This document shows positions 45,431 through 57,639 of a stretch of 64,000 nucleotides of DNA, in pieces. Source of the DNA: Monoplex corrugatus (Eukaryota; Mollusca; Gastropoda; Littorinimorpha; Ranellidae); NCBI GenBank assembly GCA_030674185.1, contig CM060307.1, forward strand, positions 44,809,181 to 44,873,180. The letters are read 5' to 3'. Made by a program: the position numbers and the translations under genes. Below the pieces are notes generated by a model, which did not search any database, had not been told where the DNA came from, and saw only the letters and a list, made by a program, of their open reading frames with translations. Numbering within the stretch: position 1 is the stretch's first letter; each line of letters begins with the position of its first letter.

Positions 45431-46698
45431 AGCAATCCAGTACCCAGGTGTTTTATGTGGCCCAGTTGGGTTCACAGTGAACTCGAGAAGATTTTTTTTA
45501 AAAAAAAGAAAGAAAGAAAGAAAAACGGTAATCAAATTGGTGAGCAATAAATGGGTTTATTATTTTACTCCATGTGAAGTCTTCCTCATCAGCGTGAAGT
45601 TATCTCAGACATGTTAATTCTATATCACTAAATTACCTTATTGAAATAGTTAAGAATCCTGGGAAGTCCGAGATTATTGCTGATCATGCAGTCGGAAATC
45701 TCCCACTATCAACACATTTCGTTCACTGAACTCAATTGTTTCTTTAAGAGTGTTAAAGGAAGGTGAATCATTAGGTGCTTATGCAGTTTATCCATTAACA
45801 ACAGTATTGATATGCTGTCCACCCAATATCAACATCGGAGACACTTAGAAAATCACTGTGCATTATTCATAGCCAGATCATTGTTACGGATCAAGCCATT
45901 ATTATTATGTCATGTCATCAGTCCATGAATAAGCAGCCATGTTGCCAGAGACTGCTTTTTAAACCCACTTCTTTTCACCACCCCCTCTGAAGGGCTGATC
46001 GTGTCGCGCAATCATCAGCATGTGGGAATGTCTGGAAGGGTTGAGATGGTGATGATTAATGTTGTATCCCAGAGTTGTTGGTCTTACTCCAAGCTGTCTT
46101 CTGTCCTCCCAGTCTTTTGTATCTAACGTTTAGATCATCTTATCTTCTCATTACCGTCATCGTTACTCAACACTGTGCGTTCCATCTGCCTTTCTTCTGT
46201 GTCTGCAACAAATGCGTCACAAACTGACTCGTTTATGACCAGGTTATTTACATACTCTACACATCACCTCTTCTTGGCACTGTGTTCAGGCTGTTTACAT
46301 AACTCCACACATCTCCTCTGTTTGGAGAACTGGATGCTTTCATTTTGTTTTTTTTATTTGTTTGACTTAAGACAAACTATGCCAAACGCCATGCAAGTTT
46401 GTCACATGAAATCTTTTTCCTTTTTTAATTCAATAATGTAGATCGAAATCCGATACAATTCCAAAAGTCTGGGAAATGTCAGCAATAAAGATGAAAATAT
46501 GGACAATTCACTGGTTATGCCCTGGAAATTGCAGCCAAAATTTGGAATGTGCAGAAAAAAGAAGTCAACAGATTAACTCACTCTGCCCTGGGCGATTGTG
46601 TCAGTCAACAAGGCGATTGTGTCAGTCAACAACCTTTCTGCCCTGGCTGTTTGGAAGGGTTACTAATAAAATGGAAAAAAAAAAAAGTTTTGGAGTTA
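45431..46698. other. Unassigned DNA
   Basis: No supported gene. A 21-bp direct repeat (ggcgattgtgtcagtcaacaa) occurs twice at 46591-46632, just before the satellite. Confidence 0.45.
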
Positions 46699-49440
46699 AA
46701 GACTTGAAACTTTCTAGTATTGCTAACATAAGAACAAACTTTTGTGCAAGTATAAAGGTGATCTTTTGTTGATTTTTTTTTTTAATTGAATTTTGAAAGA
46801 AATGACACTTTTTCAAAATTTTCACTGGGGGGGGGGGGGGGGGGTTACCAATACATGCTAAGAATAAAAAACCCACAAATTTAGACTTTTGATATCAAAA
46901 CCACTTCTAGACAGTTGCAATATGACTGGGCATTATGTTTACCAAGTATCATGAACTAGCTGCAAGTCTTTCTTTGTCAACAAACAATTTGAAATATGCA
47001 AATTTTAAATTGTACACACACACAGCACAGACAACATGGCCATTCATACTAAATATACAACAAAAATCAGAGGAAAGATAGACAGATTTGAAAGTTTATG
47101 ATGATACTAACATGGTTACAAACCAGCTTTTGTGTAAGTATGAAAGAGTTGACTTGTTTGGTACTATTTTTTTTTTAATTTTGAGATGAATTATTTTGTT
47201 TTAAAAGTTTCCGCGGGAGAGGGTACCAATATGCAAAGAATAAAAAAACTCACAAATTCAGCTTTCTGATATCAAAAACACTTTTAGGCAGTTGCAATAT
47301 GATCAGGTATTATGTGTGTACTAAGTATCAGAAACAAACGCCAACTCTTTCTTTGTGATCAAGCAATGTTTATTTGTCAATATCATAATGTGCACACACA
47401 CACACAGAGACAATAATAGCCATTCACATTACATAAACAAAACAAATCATAGGAAAGATATATAAAGTTGAAAGTTTCTGGAGATACTAACATAATTACA
47501 AACCAATGTTTGTGCAAGTATGAAGGTGTTGAGTTGTCTCCTGCCATTTTTTAATTTTTTTTTTAATTGCGCGGCAGGGGGGGTGGGGGATACCATATAT
47601 GAAAAGAATATTTTAAAAAAACCCACAATTTAAGATTATTGAAATCAAAAACACTTCTAGACAGTTGTAATATGATTGGATATTATGGGCACCAAGTTTC
47701 AGAAACCAGCTGTAAGTCTATGTAAACAAGCAATGTTCATTATATCAATATTATAATGTACACACACCCCACAGACGACAATGGCAATTCAGACACACAC
47801 AAAAATCAGGAAAAACGGACAGACTTGAAAGTTCCTGATGATACTAACATGGTTATAAACTGACTTCTGAACAAGAATGAAATTGTTCACTTGTTTGGTA
47901 CTATCTTTTTTTAATTTTGAACTAAATTACTTTGTTTTTAAAGTTTGCGCAGGGGGGTACCAATACATGCAAAGAATAAATTAAAAAAATTAAAAAAACA
48001 CCTACATTTAGCTTTTTGATGTCAAAAACACTTAAAGACAGTTGTAATATGATTCAGTATTATGTGAACAAAGTTTCAGAATCCAGCTGCAAGTCTTTCT
48101 ATGTAAACAAGCAATGTTCATTATGTCAGTATTATAACATGTACACACACACAGAGACGGCAATAGCCATTCATATTATATATACAAAAAAAATCATTAA
48201 AAAAACACAGCAAAGGTAATACAGATTTGAAAGTTTCTGGTGATACTGACATGTTACAAACTGACTTTTGTGCAAGTATGAAACTTGAAAGTGTTCACTT
48301 GTTTGATATTATTTGTTTTATAAATTTTGAAGTAAAATATTTTGTTTCAAAAATGTGTGCAGGAGTTTACCAAATACATGCAAAGAATAAAAAAAAAAAA
48401 AGACCCACAAATTTACCTTTATGAAATCAAAAACACTTCTATAGTTGTAATATGATTGAGTATTATGTGTAGTAAGTTTCAGAAACCAGCTGCAAGTCTT
48501 TCTATGTAAACAAGCAATGTTCCTTATGTCAATGTTATAATATACACACATGCACAGACACAGCTATGGCCATTCACACTTCATGAACAATAAAAAATCA
48601 AAAAAATCATAGGAACGACAGACAGACTTGAAAGTTTCTAGTGATACTTACATGGTTACAAACTGAATTTTGTGCAAGAATGAAACAGTTGACATGTTTG
48701 ATACAGTTTTTAGAAATTTTACTGTAAATTATTTTGTCAAAAGTTTGCGCTGGGGGGGGGGGGGGGGGGTACCAATGTATGCAAAGAATTAAAAAAAAAC
48801 CCACAATTTTAGCTCTATGATATCAAAACACTTCTAGACAGTTGCAATATGATTGGGCATAATGTGTACCAAGTTTCAGAAACCAGCTGTAAGTCTTTCA
48901 GTGAAAACAAGCAATGTTTATTATGTCAATGTTGTAACGTACACACATGCCCAAAGACAACAACGGTAATTCAGACTACATCATTAAAAAAAAAAGTCAT
49001 AGGAAAAACAGACTTGAAAGTTTCTGGTGATACTAACATGGTTATAAACTTTTGAGCAAGTATGAAAGTGTTCATATGTCTTCTACTATTTTTTTAAAAT
49101 TTTGAAGCAAATTATTTTGTTTCAAAAGTTTGCGCAGGGGGTACCAATATATCCAAAGAATAATAATAAAAGAAAAGTTAGCTTTTTGAAATCAAAAACA
49201 CTTCTACACAGTTGATATATGACTGGGCATTATGTGTACCAAGTATAAGAGCCTAGCAGTAACTCTCTTTGTCAAGAGGCAATGTGTAGTATATGTTATA
49301 CTTTACAAACACACACACACTGACAACAAATTACAATGGTCATTTGCATTAGGTAAAGGAAAAAAAATCATACATAATCACAGGAAATATTGAGACTAGA
49401 AAGTTTGCTATCATGTACACAATAAAAGTGTACAAGAGCT
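46699..49440. repeat. Satellite array, about seven units of 367-410 bp
   Basis: A taccaat-type landmark recurs at 46846, 47224, 47591, 47958, 48368, 48770 and 49142, giving spacings of 378, 367, 367, 410, 402 and 372. Each unit holds, in order, gacttgaaagtttctgg-gatactaacatggttacaaac, an A/T-rich block, a G run of 4 to 18, taccaata-atgcaaagaat, cacttctagacagttg-aatatgat, agaaaccagctgcaagtctttc and a CA repeat. Copies are diverged, so this is an older array. Confidence 0.9.
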
Positions 49441-49635
49441 TGAAATCATGTTTCGGTGATTCATTCTGAATTGAAAATAAGAAAACAAACGTTTTGGGGG
49501 GTGTTTGAGGCATTAGGTAAAGAAAAAAAATCATACATAATCACAGGAAATATTGAGACTAGAAAGTTTGCAATCATGTTTCAGTGATTCATTCTGAATT
49601 GAAAATAAAAAAAAACGTTTTGGGGGGTGGTTTGA
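49346..49635. repeat. Tandem duplication at the satellite edge, 164-bp unit
   Basis: Starts at 49346 and 49510 with gcattaggtaaag. The second copy lacks the internal stretch acaataaaagtgtacaagagcttga. Confidence 0.9.
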
Positions 49636-49662
49636 GCTTAAATCAAGTTATCAGACAGACAG

Positions 49663-50176
49663 TCATATATTCTGGTCCATGCAGTATTCTCTGCACATGT
49701 TTTGTAACACAGATTTACTCGCTGTTCCTGAGTCCAACAAGGGGGGGGGGGCGTGGTTCTGCACATGCTCGACGTGCAGACCACACTCTTCGTCCTCAGT
49801 GAAATTGCTGATCACAGGGAAGAATGTGAAGTTCTCGTTCCATGGTTTTAGAAAAATGTCCAAAAACGCTTCAGTGTTTTCTTCACCACCCACTTAAAAT
49901 CTCCTCAGCACTGTCATCGTCAGGAGGCATCGCTTCGTCCGACTCTGTGTCATACTCGGTACTGAGTCAAAAGTCCAAGTCTTGGTCACTGGAAGTGTCA
50001 CCGAGTTGAGGGCCGACATCCGAGTCTATCACAACAAACTCACTACACATCGAGTCATCTTCTTCTTCAACATCTGAGCCTTCAGTCTGAAGCTGTTCGA
50101 TTCGTTCAAGCACTTCTGGTGCCGTGTAGCCACGAGTTTGTCTGCTTCGCTTTGTTGATGTCGAAGGTGCCGCCAT
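49663..50176 (-). pseudogene. piggyBac-type transposase 5' coding remnant, locus E
   Basis: On the minus strand, MAAPSTSTKRSRQTRGYTAP is followed by EVLERIEQLQTEGSDVEEED and an Asp/Glu/Ser-rich region to SSDQDLDF, then a stop at about 49969. The same frame continues STEYDTESDEAMPPDDDSAE. After a shift near 49895 it reads FLKPWNENFTFFPVISNFTE and ends at 49663. The acidic N-terminus plus the F-P--N segment resembles the region before the catalytic domain. No TTAA-flanked ends were found. The family call is an inference. Confidence 0.5.
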
Positions 50177-50773
50177 TTTGATAACACGCAGCAGGCCGAC
50201 ACGGAGCTACTACCCTTACACATTCGCATACAGCACAGACAATGAAGCCTTGTTGCCTGCGGGAATGGTGCAGATGCACTCATGAATGACTGAACTAGAG
50301 GCCTGTAGTGCTTAGTTTCATACACAGTCGAGCTCCGGCGAATGAAAAATGCAGAAAGCGAAAGTACCGAACTTCGGTACATTCAGGCTCTGAGAGTTGA
50401 TGTGTCTACTGATTGATAAATGCCCAAGACCAAAAAATGCAGAAAACATAAGACTAGATAAAAGAATTTTAAAAGAATACTGAAATTGCGTAAATGCAAT
50501 ACACTAAAGATAATCGGATGTGCACCTGATGTCATGAAGCAAATTACGTCACCGGTGGAAATTACTGTGGATGGGCAAAGTATTTCTTCCTGTTGGTGAA
50601 TGCCATGCACAAAGATCTTTCCTCAACAAAGATGAAAGAATCTGCAATGGATTTCGACCTTCACAGTCAACATGTGTGCAGCATTAACTACCAGTGTGTG
50701 GCTGAAAACAAACTGCTTTTTGGTGACTTCACCATGGTACTGGCAGACAAACGTATGATAAGACGAGTTCAAA
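50177..50773. other. Unassigned DNA with some coding-like composition
   Basis: A 64-codon frame at 50593-50787 (MDFDLHSQHVCSINYQCVAE) looks protein-like but is unrecognised. The 5' flank of locus E should lie at 50180-50380. Confidence 0.35.
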
Positions 50774-50854
50774 ATGATGGCAACTGACACTGCAACAGTC
50801 GATGAAGAAAAGCATAGAGACCAAAAGTTTCTCCAGCAACAGCCAAACCATGAG
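50774..50854 (+). CDS. Candidate first coding exon, unknown gene
   Basis: ATGATGG in a good context (A at -3) opens 27 codons reading MMATDTATVDEEKHRDQKFL and QQQPNHE, ended by GAG/gtgagt, an excellent donor. Phase 0. No downstream exon could be paired with confidence. It may be a chance match. Confidence 0.3.
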
Positions 50855-51912
50855 GTGAGTGACTTTCACCATTTATCTAACAGTGAGGATTTATTTTAAT
50901 GGTGCAGTGATGAAACCAAAAAATAGTTGCAACAAATAATGTTTTTAGGGAGATGGTCTTGCGTGTCAATCTCAATAGTAGACCGTCTTCAGGGCTTATC
51001 TAGACAAAAACGTCTTACAAATGGAATTAATTTGTTTGGATTGTAAACATAAAAAAGGGAAGTGTCAGAGAAGTGCAAACTTTACAGATTAATATCTAAA
51101 TAAATCCATTGATTAAAGTTCATACCAATTTGAGTATCATATGATCCAGCATTGCTTTGCAGAAAGATTTATTTTGCGATTTAGGTACACATACATACTA
51201 CACTTTAACAATCAGCTGCATATTTGCCCTTTATGATGAACAAGGAAGTGCTATTCATCATATAAAGAAAAAGCATGTAGCAGCTGCACTACCAAGAGTT
51301 TGGTTTGGCACTATATTTGCAACATGTTTATCAAAATACAATTGTAATTAAGTAAATTGTTTCCTTAAAATTACACTTATAAACATACCATGCCTTCAAG
51401 ATTCAATTGCCAGCATTGCTTGGCTTCCCTGCGCTGTACCGATACTCGTCTGTCTAGAGAGAGAATGCAGATCTATAGATGCATAGCATTTGTATGATGA
51501 AAGCAACCCATAGAAATTTTGCCAGAAACTTTTCCAAAAGTGGGGAGGACAGGTGGGAGTGAGATACAGCATGCATGTTTGTTAAACGTGATTTTAAGAG
51601 AAAAGAAAATTACACTTAGTATACGATGCCTCACTGATGCAGAAAAGCAGTAACAAGATAACCTTAGTGAGAGCATGATGCAGACATGAAGGGGACTTCA
51701 TACAAATTGCACGTTGAGCCAATAAGAAAGCAGTACCCTAGAACCCTCTTCTTGAAAACTGGAGACATTCCACAGGTAAAACTAGATAAAATACCAGGGG
51801 AAAGCCAGCATGCCGCATCGTTCCCTCAGACTCCCATGGTTTGAATTCGTGGGACTGCTGAGAAAATTGGTCATTTCAGATCTTCTCATTTAAGCAGGCT
51901 TGATCACTTCTG
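50855..51912. other. Unassigned DNA
   Basis: AT-rich, no recognised features. May be the intron after the candidate exon. Confidence 0.4.
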
Positions 51913-53380
51913 TTAACTGCTGTCCCAAACATCTTGTCTTGTAGCAGCCTTCATGCCAATGAAGAGGCGAAGTTGGGCGGACAGGACATCCAAGTCTTGG
52001 TATAGTCGAAAAGACCTGATTGGGTAAAGGAGCTGTCCATGACCTGGATAGAGGGGAAAGGCTAGACAAAAAGTACTGCGAGAGTCCCTAAACTCAGAAA
52101 TGTAGAGCAACATGCCAGCCCAGCATGGAACCAGTATCATGGAAGGTTGCAAAGGGTGTACATCTTGTTACACCTCCAGTCCAAGGCCAGGGACATAAGG
52201 CCGGTTTCAGGGTAAGGTGTATTAAGCAGAGCCTGGAATTCGTCACGGAAACGAGGATTTCCTTGAAAATCGCGCAAAAAAATATTTTTCACGTTAAAAA
52301 AAAATCGACCATACTTTAAAAAAAAGTTTTGATGAATATGTCTGTGTATGAACAACTGAAACGATCTGCTGTGTATGATGGATCCTGATCTTGTGCCCAA
52401 TGTTTATTAAATACTCTTTTGACTGATATTCATTGTGATTTTCAGTGTGTTAGATGCCTTTAAATTTGTCTTCAGAATGCCTCAGAATGCACAGATTTTA
52501 GTCTTGATTTTAAAAATTTTCCGGGGGAGCAGGACCCCCCTAGAAGTTTCCTCTTTTTTTTTCTTAGCAATTCCAGGCTCTGATTAAGGAATGGGCTCCA
52601 GGAGTTGCATGGGGGGGCGGAGGGATGACAGGACTAGAAAAAGGTACAGGCTGGGATCCTGGTGCAAGGTCTGTTAAAGCGGAATAAGACAGAATCGCTT
52701 GAAAACAAAGTCCCCTGATGGATCAGTTACAGATTGTCATTCTATGTATCTGCACAGATGAGGCTGCTAAGCTTAGATCTGTAGAGAGATGGCCCAGAAA
52801 ATGGGCTATTTAAACAGAAGAGTAATTGACAGACTTGACGGAGTGATTGCATACCAGTTTAGCCATCTTGAATGATGGGCGGAAAATGTATCATGCCAGG
52901 CCTGTGAGTGACTTTCGAGGTCTCCAGTGCTTTGGTATGAAGAGTCTCATGAAGATCAAATTTCCTGTACAGAAGCCAGACGTGAAGGTTGGATTTCCAT
53001 GAGGGATGTTGGACCTTGGTTGGAGCAGGTTTCAATCCCCAAGGCATAGCCTGAGAAGCAGAATAGGAGGAGATTTGGAAAAAAGCCAGCCCAAAATAGC
53101 CTCAAGATTGATTGTGAGAGTATCTACATCCACTTCCAAAGAACTCTCTTTGACAGGAAGAGGGGGAAATACATACAAGTTGAGGTCCGTTCAAGAGAGG
53201 GTATTCACTGCAACATGCCTCTGGGCCTGGAGTAGGGGATATGTATGGTGGGAGGTGGTGATTGAATCTGAAGGATTGAACCAAAGATTCCACACAGGCT
53301 GAATGGCAGGATGGACTGGCGTGTGCAGAATCATGTGAGCATGAGTTAAACTTGATTGGAATGTAGTTAGCCGAGAACAA
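51913..53380 (-). pseudogene. Possible decayed DIRS/Gypsy-like retroelement coding region
   Basis: Minus-strand peptides in shifting frames include FSANYIPIKFNS (compare the A-HIPGK-N motif closing the RNase H domain), DLNLYVFPPLPVKE followed by SSLEVDVDTLTIN (compare the DLFA...FVSP...DAL block), and MILVPCWAGMLLY followed by FRDSRSTFCLAFPLYPG (compare the IAP-WP--PWY block). The order fits DIRS-type elements of invertebrates. Similarity is weak and reading frames are broken. A 356-bp MITE sits inside it. Confidence 0.35.
52227..52582. mobile_element. 356-bp MITE with 14-bp TIRs and 6-bp duplication
   Basis: Perfect 14-bp inverted ends CAGAGCCTGGAATT, flanked by identical ATTAAG (52221-52226 and 52583-52588). 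Non-coding. The interior has poly(A) tracts and a GC-rich block (ccgggggagcaggacccccc). End form and duplication length parallel the hAT element at 15298. Confidence 0.9.
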
Positions 53381-54986
53381 AAACTTGAGATTTGCCCTAC
53401 AGTACGAGGTTTGTCATCATTATGAGTAGGTGCAATTGCCGAGGATGGGGGGGGGATTTAAGACCCAAGATAGCCACCACCAACACATCCATCCTCTGCC
53501 AGCAGACGAAGTACAAATATAAAGTTCAGAGGATTACTAATTGCGACCTACCCATTCCATTGCTGGTGCCCGAGGTTTCATTACTCTGCTGAGTGCGGCC
53601 ATTTACGCACAAACAACATAGGTCTGTTTGATACGGATGTTCCAAAGAACGTTTAGAGCCCATGTGGCTAGTATAGACTTGACGTTGCCAACAGCAGCAG
53701 ATCATGTGCTGTGAGCACAGACGCGATGTTGCTTACAACTCTTGATCCTTGTGCAACAACTCTGGTTGTGACACTTAAAAAAATCTGTAGTTAAGTCTGG
53801 TATGGTCAAAGGAAGAAATCCCTCTAAAAATAACTTGCAATGTTTTCATGGTTATTTCCAACCACTGACATTTGAAATATTTCTGTTTCGGTAAAAGGGA
53901 GTCTTGCCAAACATGCACACAGTTTTCGGTTTTGCAAGCTCTGAAAATGATCATTCAGGAGGGTTTGGAGGATGAATATGTAATTGATATCAACACAAGG
54001 ATAAATTGGAGGTAGGAGATCGATATCTTTTAGAGGATATTCCTGTTTAGAGCAAGTCAAATGGAGTGTCAGTACAGTGTGATGGTAGCACATCTAGCAA
54101 TACTGACAATGAGAATGTAGTGTAGCGATGAAAACGTGCTGGTGCGCCAGGCCTTTGTTTGCATGCTGTGTTTTGAACCTGAATTTTTCCATTCCTTGTT
54201 TTATCATAGTTGGACAGGCGAAGAGGGTTTTTTTTTTTTATGTCCGGTCACGGGATTTTTCCTCTTGGAAAGATTTAATACATTAAAAAAAAATTTTTTT
54301 GAAACTACAAGAAAGCTACGTACTGGGTGAATACATGCACCTTATATTCATTTTCATTCCTTTTTGTCAAAGTGGATTTACCATGTGAAACTTGGGCTGC
54401 TTTTCCCATTGAGAGCGCATGGCTGCAGTGCAGTGCCAACCCACCCACTTTTTTTTTTTATTTTTTTTTTTTTTTATATTATACACGAAGACTTAAGTAA
54501 GGCAAGAAGACTAGCCTTATAGGGGAGGGACCTGGGAAATGAACCAGGGCAGCCTTGCAGAACCTGCTTTCCATGATTTTCAGCTGCCGTTGGATCTTTA
54601 GCATGTGCAGGCCAGAAGGCACATGGCTGCAACCAATTTTTTATCTGCTTCCAAAAGACTAGACGTTCAGTTCAATTTTTTTAGTCTAAACTGAGGAGAA
54701 AATCTAAGGCCTTGACAGGGAATGTACCTGGGAACCTCAGGTTTAGTTACTGACAGCAAACATCTGAACCATTTAGCCACTCTTCTACAGTTTTAAGGAA
54801 TCTGAAGCAAATTCCCACTGCAGGCTTTTGAGCTAGAACTCTCCACTCTTCCAGCTGCAGCTGCCGTGACAGCAGTTTTACTTACAAAGCCCAAAGAGCG
54901 TATGATCCCCTCATCTGGCTGCTATTAGGTACCGGCAGCCTTTCTTCAGCAACGCGGGAATTGTGTCAGTCGGTGGAAAAATTGCA
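53381..54986. other. Unassigned DNA, possible old SINE near 54640-54790
   Basis: On the minus strand, GTGGCTAAATGGTTCAGATG followed about 30 bases later by GAGGTTCCCAGG resembles degenerate A and B boxes. A related layout lies near 54520-54600. Neither has a clear tail. The rest is unrecognised. Confidence 0.35.
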
Positions 54987-55114
54987 ATATTCTTGCAGAT
55001 GAACATGAATGACAAAGTTGTTATCATGAAGGTAAAGATTGTTCTTGCACATATTCTTGCAGATGAACATGAATGACAAAGTTGTTATCATGAAGGTAAA
55101 GATTGTTCTTTCCC
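54987..55114. repeat. Perfect tandem duplication, 64-bp unit
   Basis: Units 54987-55050 and 55051-55114 (atattcttgcagatgaacat onward) are virtually identical, so the duplication is very young. Confidence 0.95.
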
Positions 55115-56114
55115 CTATCAATCTGTGCTCTTTGTAGAGGACGTACTTGGATAAATCAGATTGTTTCCGCGGATGAGTAAACAGCTTATTTTTTGCTGAA
55201 TCCAACCATGTACGAAACTATGAGATGTGACATTTACAGGGTGTGCGTGAGCCAACAAAGGGCGAGTACTCTTGACCTGCCATTTTAGCATACGAGAACC
55301 TCGAATCTTGGCGGCCTTTGAAGCAATCGCTGAAAGTCCAGTTAACGAATTTCTACCTGTGATCATCAAGCTGAAGGACAAACGTAAACATTGACTGATT
55401 TTTCATGAAAATTTACTTGGAAGTTTGATTCAACAAATTATTTTCATGTTTCTCTTTATTTAGAAAGATTTTAAAAGAAACCTGCGGCAGGTATAGCCTG
55501 CATAAGCAAAGAATAGAAAGTACGATCTCAGGTTTGATGTTTTATCACCCAGGGATTTTTTTTAAAGCAACCTGGAACTAGTAGAAGTAAAACTGTGTGA
55601 AACGATTGCTTTCCAAAGGTGTTTATATTACTAGTATTTAATGATTACGATGGGATTTTGTTTAATGCATCAAAATCATCATGTTTGTGCTAGTACCTGG
55701 CCAGAAATTCAAATCGGAAGTTTGGTCGGTGAGTGCATGTCGTCTACCGGATCAGATTCGACAATGTTTATCATAGCAAAGATACGGCAGATGGCGGTTT
55801 TGCACAGTCATGCAGGCAGGCGCGCACACTTTATCAGAACACTATATAGCATCAGGCAAATACAGACACATAGCTCTACAAAGTCTGATGACCCTTTCTA
55901 ATGGCACAATGTAAGAATACTTTACTCTCAAAAGTAATAATTGGCACAAATTTTAAAAAAAATACTTGAGAAAAAAATTCGGATTTTGTTTCTATTTGTT
56001 TTCAAGGCAATGATGATTTTTTTGTGGATGAAATTAACCATCACTGCCACCAAAACTTCAACAGCAGACACTAATAAACTTCTTGTACTGTTAAAACTGT
56101 TGAGAACTGGGTGT
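55115..56114. other. Unassigned DNA
   Basis: No supported gene. A plus-strand open frame at 55941 runs into the duplicated segment that follows. Confidence 0.4.
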
Positions 56115-56448
56115 GATAAGTCGTGGGATGAGAACACGGCTTTTGTTTCAAAAATTAGTAACACCGATTAATCATCACCTCAGGGGCTAAATCTGAAGTC
56201 AAAAATTGAGACAGTTTTAAATGAAGCGGAGAGATATTCAATAGATAGACCTGATAAGTCATGGGATGAGAACACGGCTTTTGTTTCAAAAATTAGTAAC
56301 ACTGATTAATCATCACCTCAGGGGCTAAATCTGAAGTCAAAAATTGAGACAGTTTTAAATGAAGCGGAGAGATTTTCAATAGGTAGACCAGACATTAAAA
56401 ATTTCTTTGTCTGTGGATATGGGAAGACGCATGTTACTGCGAAATAAC
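56115..56448 (+). repeat. In-frame 138-bp tandem duplication of a coding-like segment
   Basis: Units start at 56115 and 56253. One frame reads DKSWDENTAFVSKISNTD, a stop, then SSPQGLNLKSKIETVLNEAE and R(Y/F)SI(D/G)RP. It runs through both copies and on into DIKNFFVCGYGKTHVTAK and a stop. The unit is exactly 46 codons. The same TAA is in both copies, so it predates the duplication. Three differences are silent and two change residues. Probably an element-derived pseudogene, but no family is recognised. Confidence 0.75.
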
Positions 56449-56772
56449 TGATGAAAATAACTTATTGATAAACATTAGGAATGAGTATAGAAATGGCTGC
56501 AAGTCATGTACTGCATTGCCAGGCTTGTATCTTCTGCTGTTACACATTTTAGCTCATGACACATTTTAGTCTCGTTATGTTGTTGAGAAGGATGTCATTC
56601 TGTGCTAGGTTGATTACAAAGTCATCTGTGGATCACATTGTTTCAGACTAATCAGTACATGCATACAAAATCTTATAATCTCGTGTATTAGCAACAGTTG
56701 CTTGTAAAGGGTGAAGCTGTAGCTTTGCATTTGATTCACATGGAAAATTTCGGATTTCATCAAGACATAATG

Positions 56773-57540
56773 TGAGTTTTGTCTGTTTTAAGTTGGCCCA
56801 ACACATGGGCCCTCACATTATTTGGGTGCAAATGCACACAAAATATCTTACATATTGAATATAAGTAAGCTCGTAAATAATTTACTTGTAGCTTTCTATT
56901 TGATTCACATGCAAAATTTCAAGGAAATCCATCAAAAAATGAGCAAAATATGTGCATTTTAATTTGGTCTGGTACGTGAACCGTGCTTTTTCCATCGTTT
57001 AAATGAGATAGTTTGCCATTTTTGGAGCCAAATAACTCCTGACTTTGTTACTTTATGCTGCCCCCCAAAAATTCCATACAGTAACATTGTTCCTGAGAAA
57101 AAGTAAACTCTAGTCAATTTTGTCTTCTTATTTTTGTGTAATGGGGGTGCAAAAAATGGCTTGTCATGCAATTTCGAACATTGACAAAATGGTATATTTA
57201 TGAAGTTTGCAGCACTGCTGTGTAAATGTATGAACAGATCTGCTCGTATGCTTGCTTTTTTATGTAGTTTATGTTGTTAAGAATTAAAATCAGGAATGAC
57301 ATTCTCTGTCTGAGGACTTCTGGAAAATTAGGTTCCTGCAAACTTGCTACATTTCACAATTGGCGAAAACGTACATAAACTGCCGTTTTCAAAGTGCGTT
57401 ATCTGTGGACCTAATACAGCTAGAGACTTACTTTTTTTTTTTTTTTTTGCATTGTGCTTATTTTTTTTTTGTACTTTTCAGAAATATAGTGTTAATAACC
57501 TTTTTGAGAAGTTTATTTTTTGGCTGCTGGTACCTATTCC
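56773..57540. repeat. Dispersed repeat, copy 2 of 2
   Basis: Matches 1-735. It retains about 20 bases missing from copy 1 (acttgtagctttctatttg). A related phrase (gctgtagctttgcatttgattcacatg) also lies just upstream at 56716-56743, suggesting internal duplication in the full element. Confidence 0.88.
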
Positions 57541-57639
57541 TATTGCGGCTGACTATCCAACCTGCTTGCATTTTTTGGAACACTCCAGGTAGTATTCAGA
57601 CCAGCTGCAGCCGTCAAGTAATTTTGTAGGCATATCTTG

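Noticed and set aside
46699..49440. Possible CRISPR-like array because of regular repeats
   Set aside because: Unit length of 370-410 bp, no short direct repeats with unique spacers, and a eukaryotic context.
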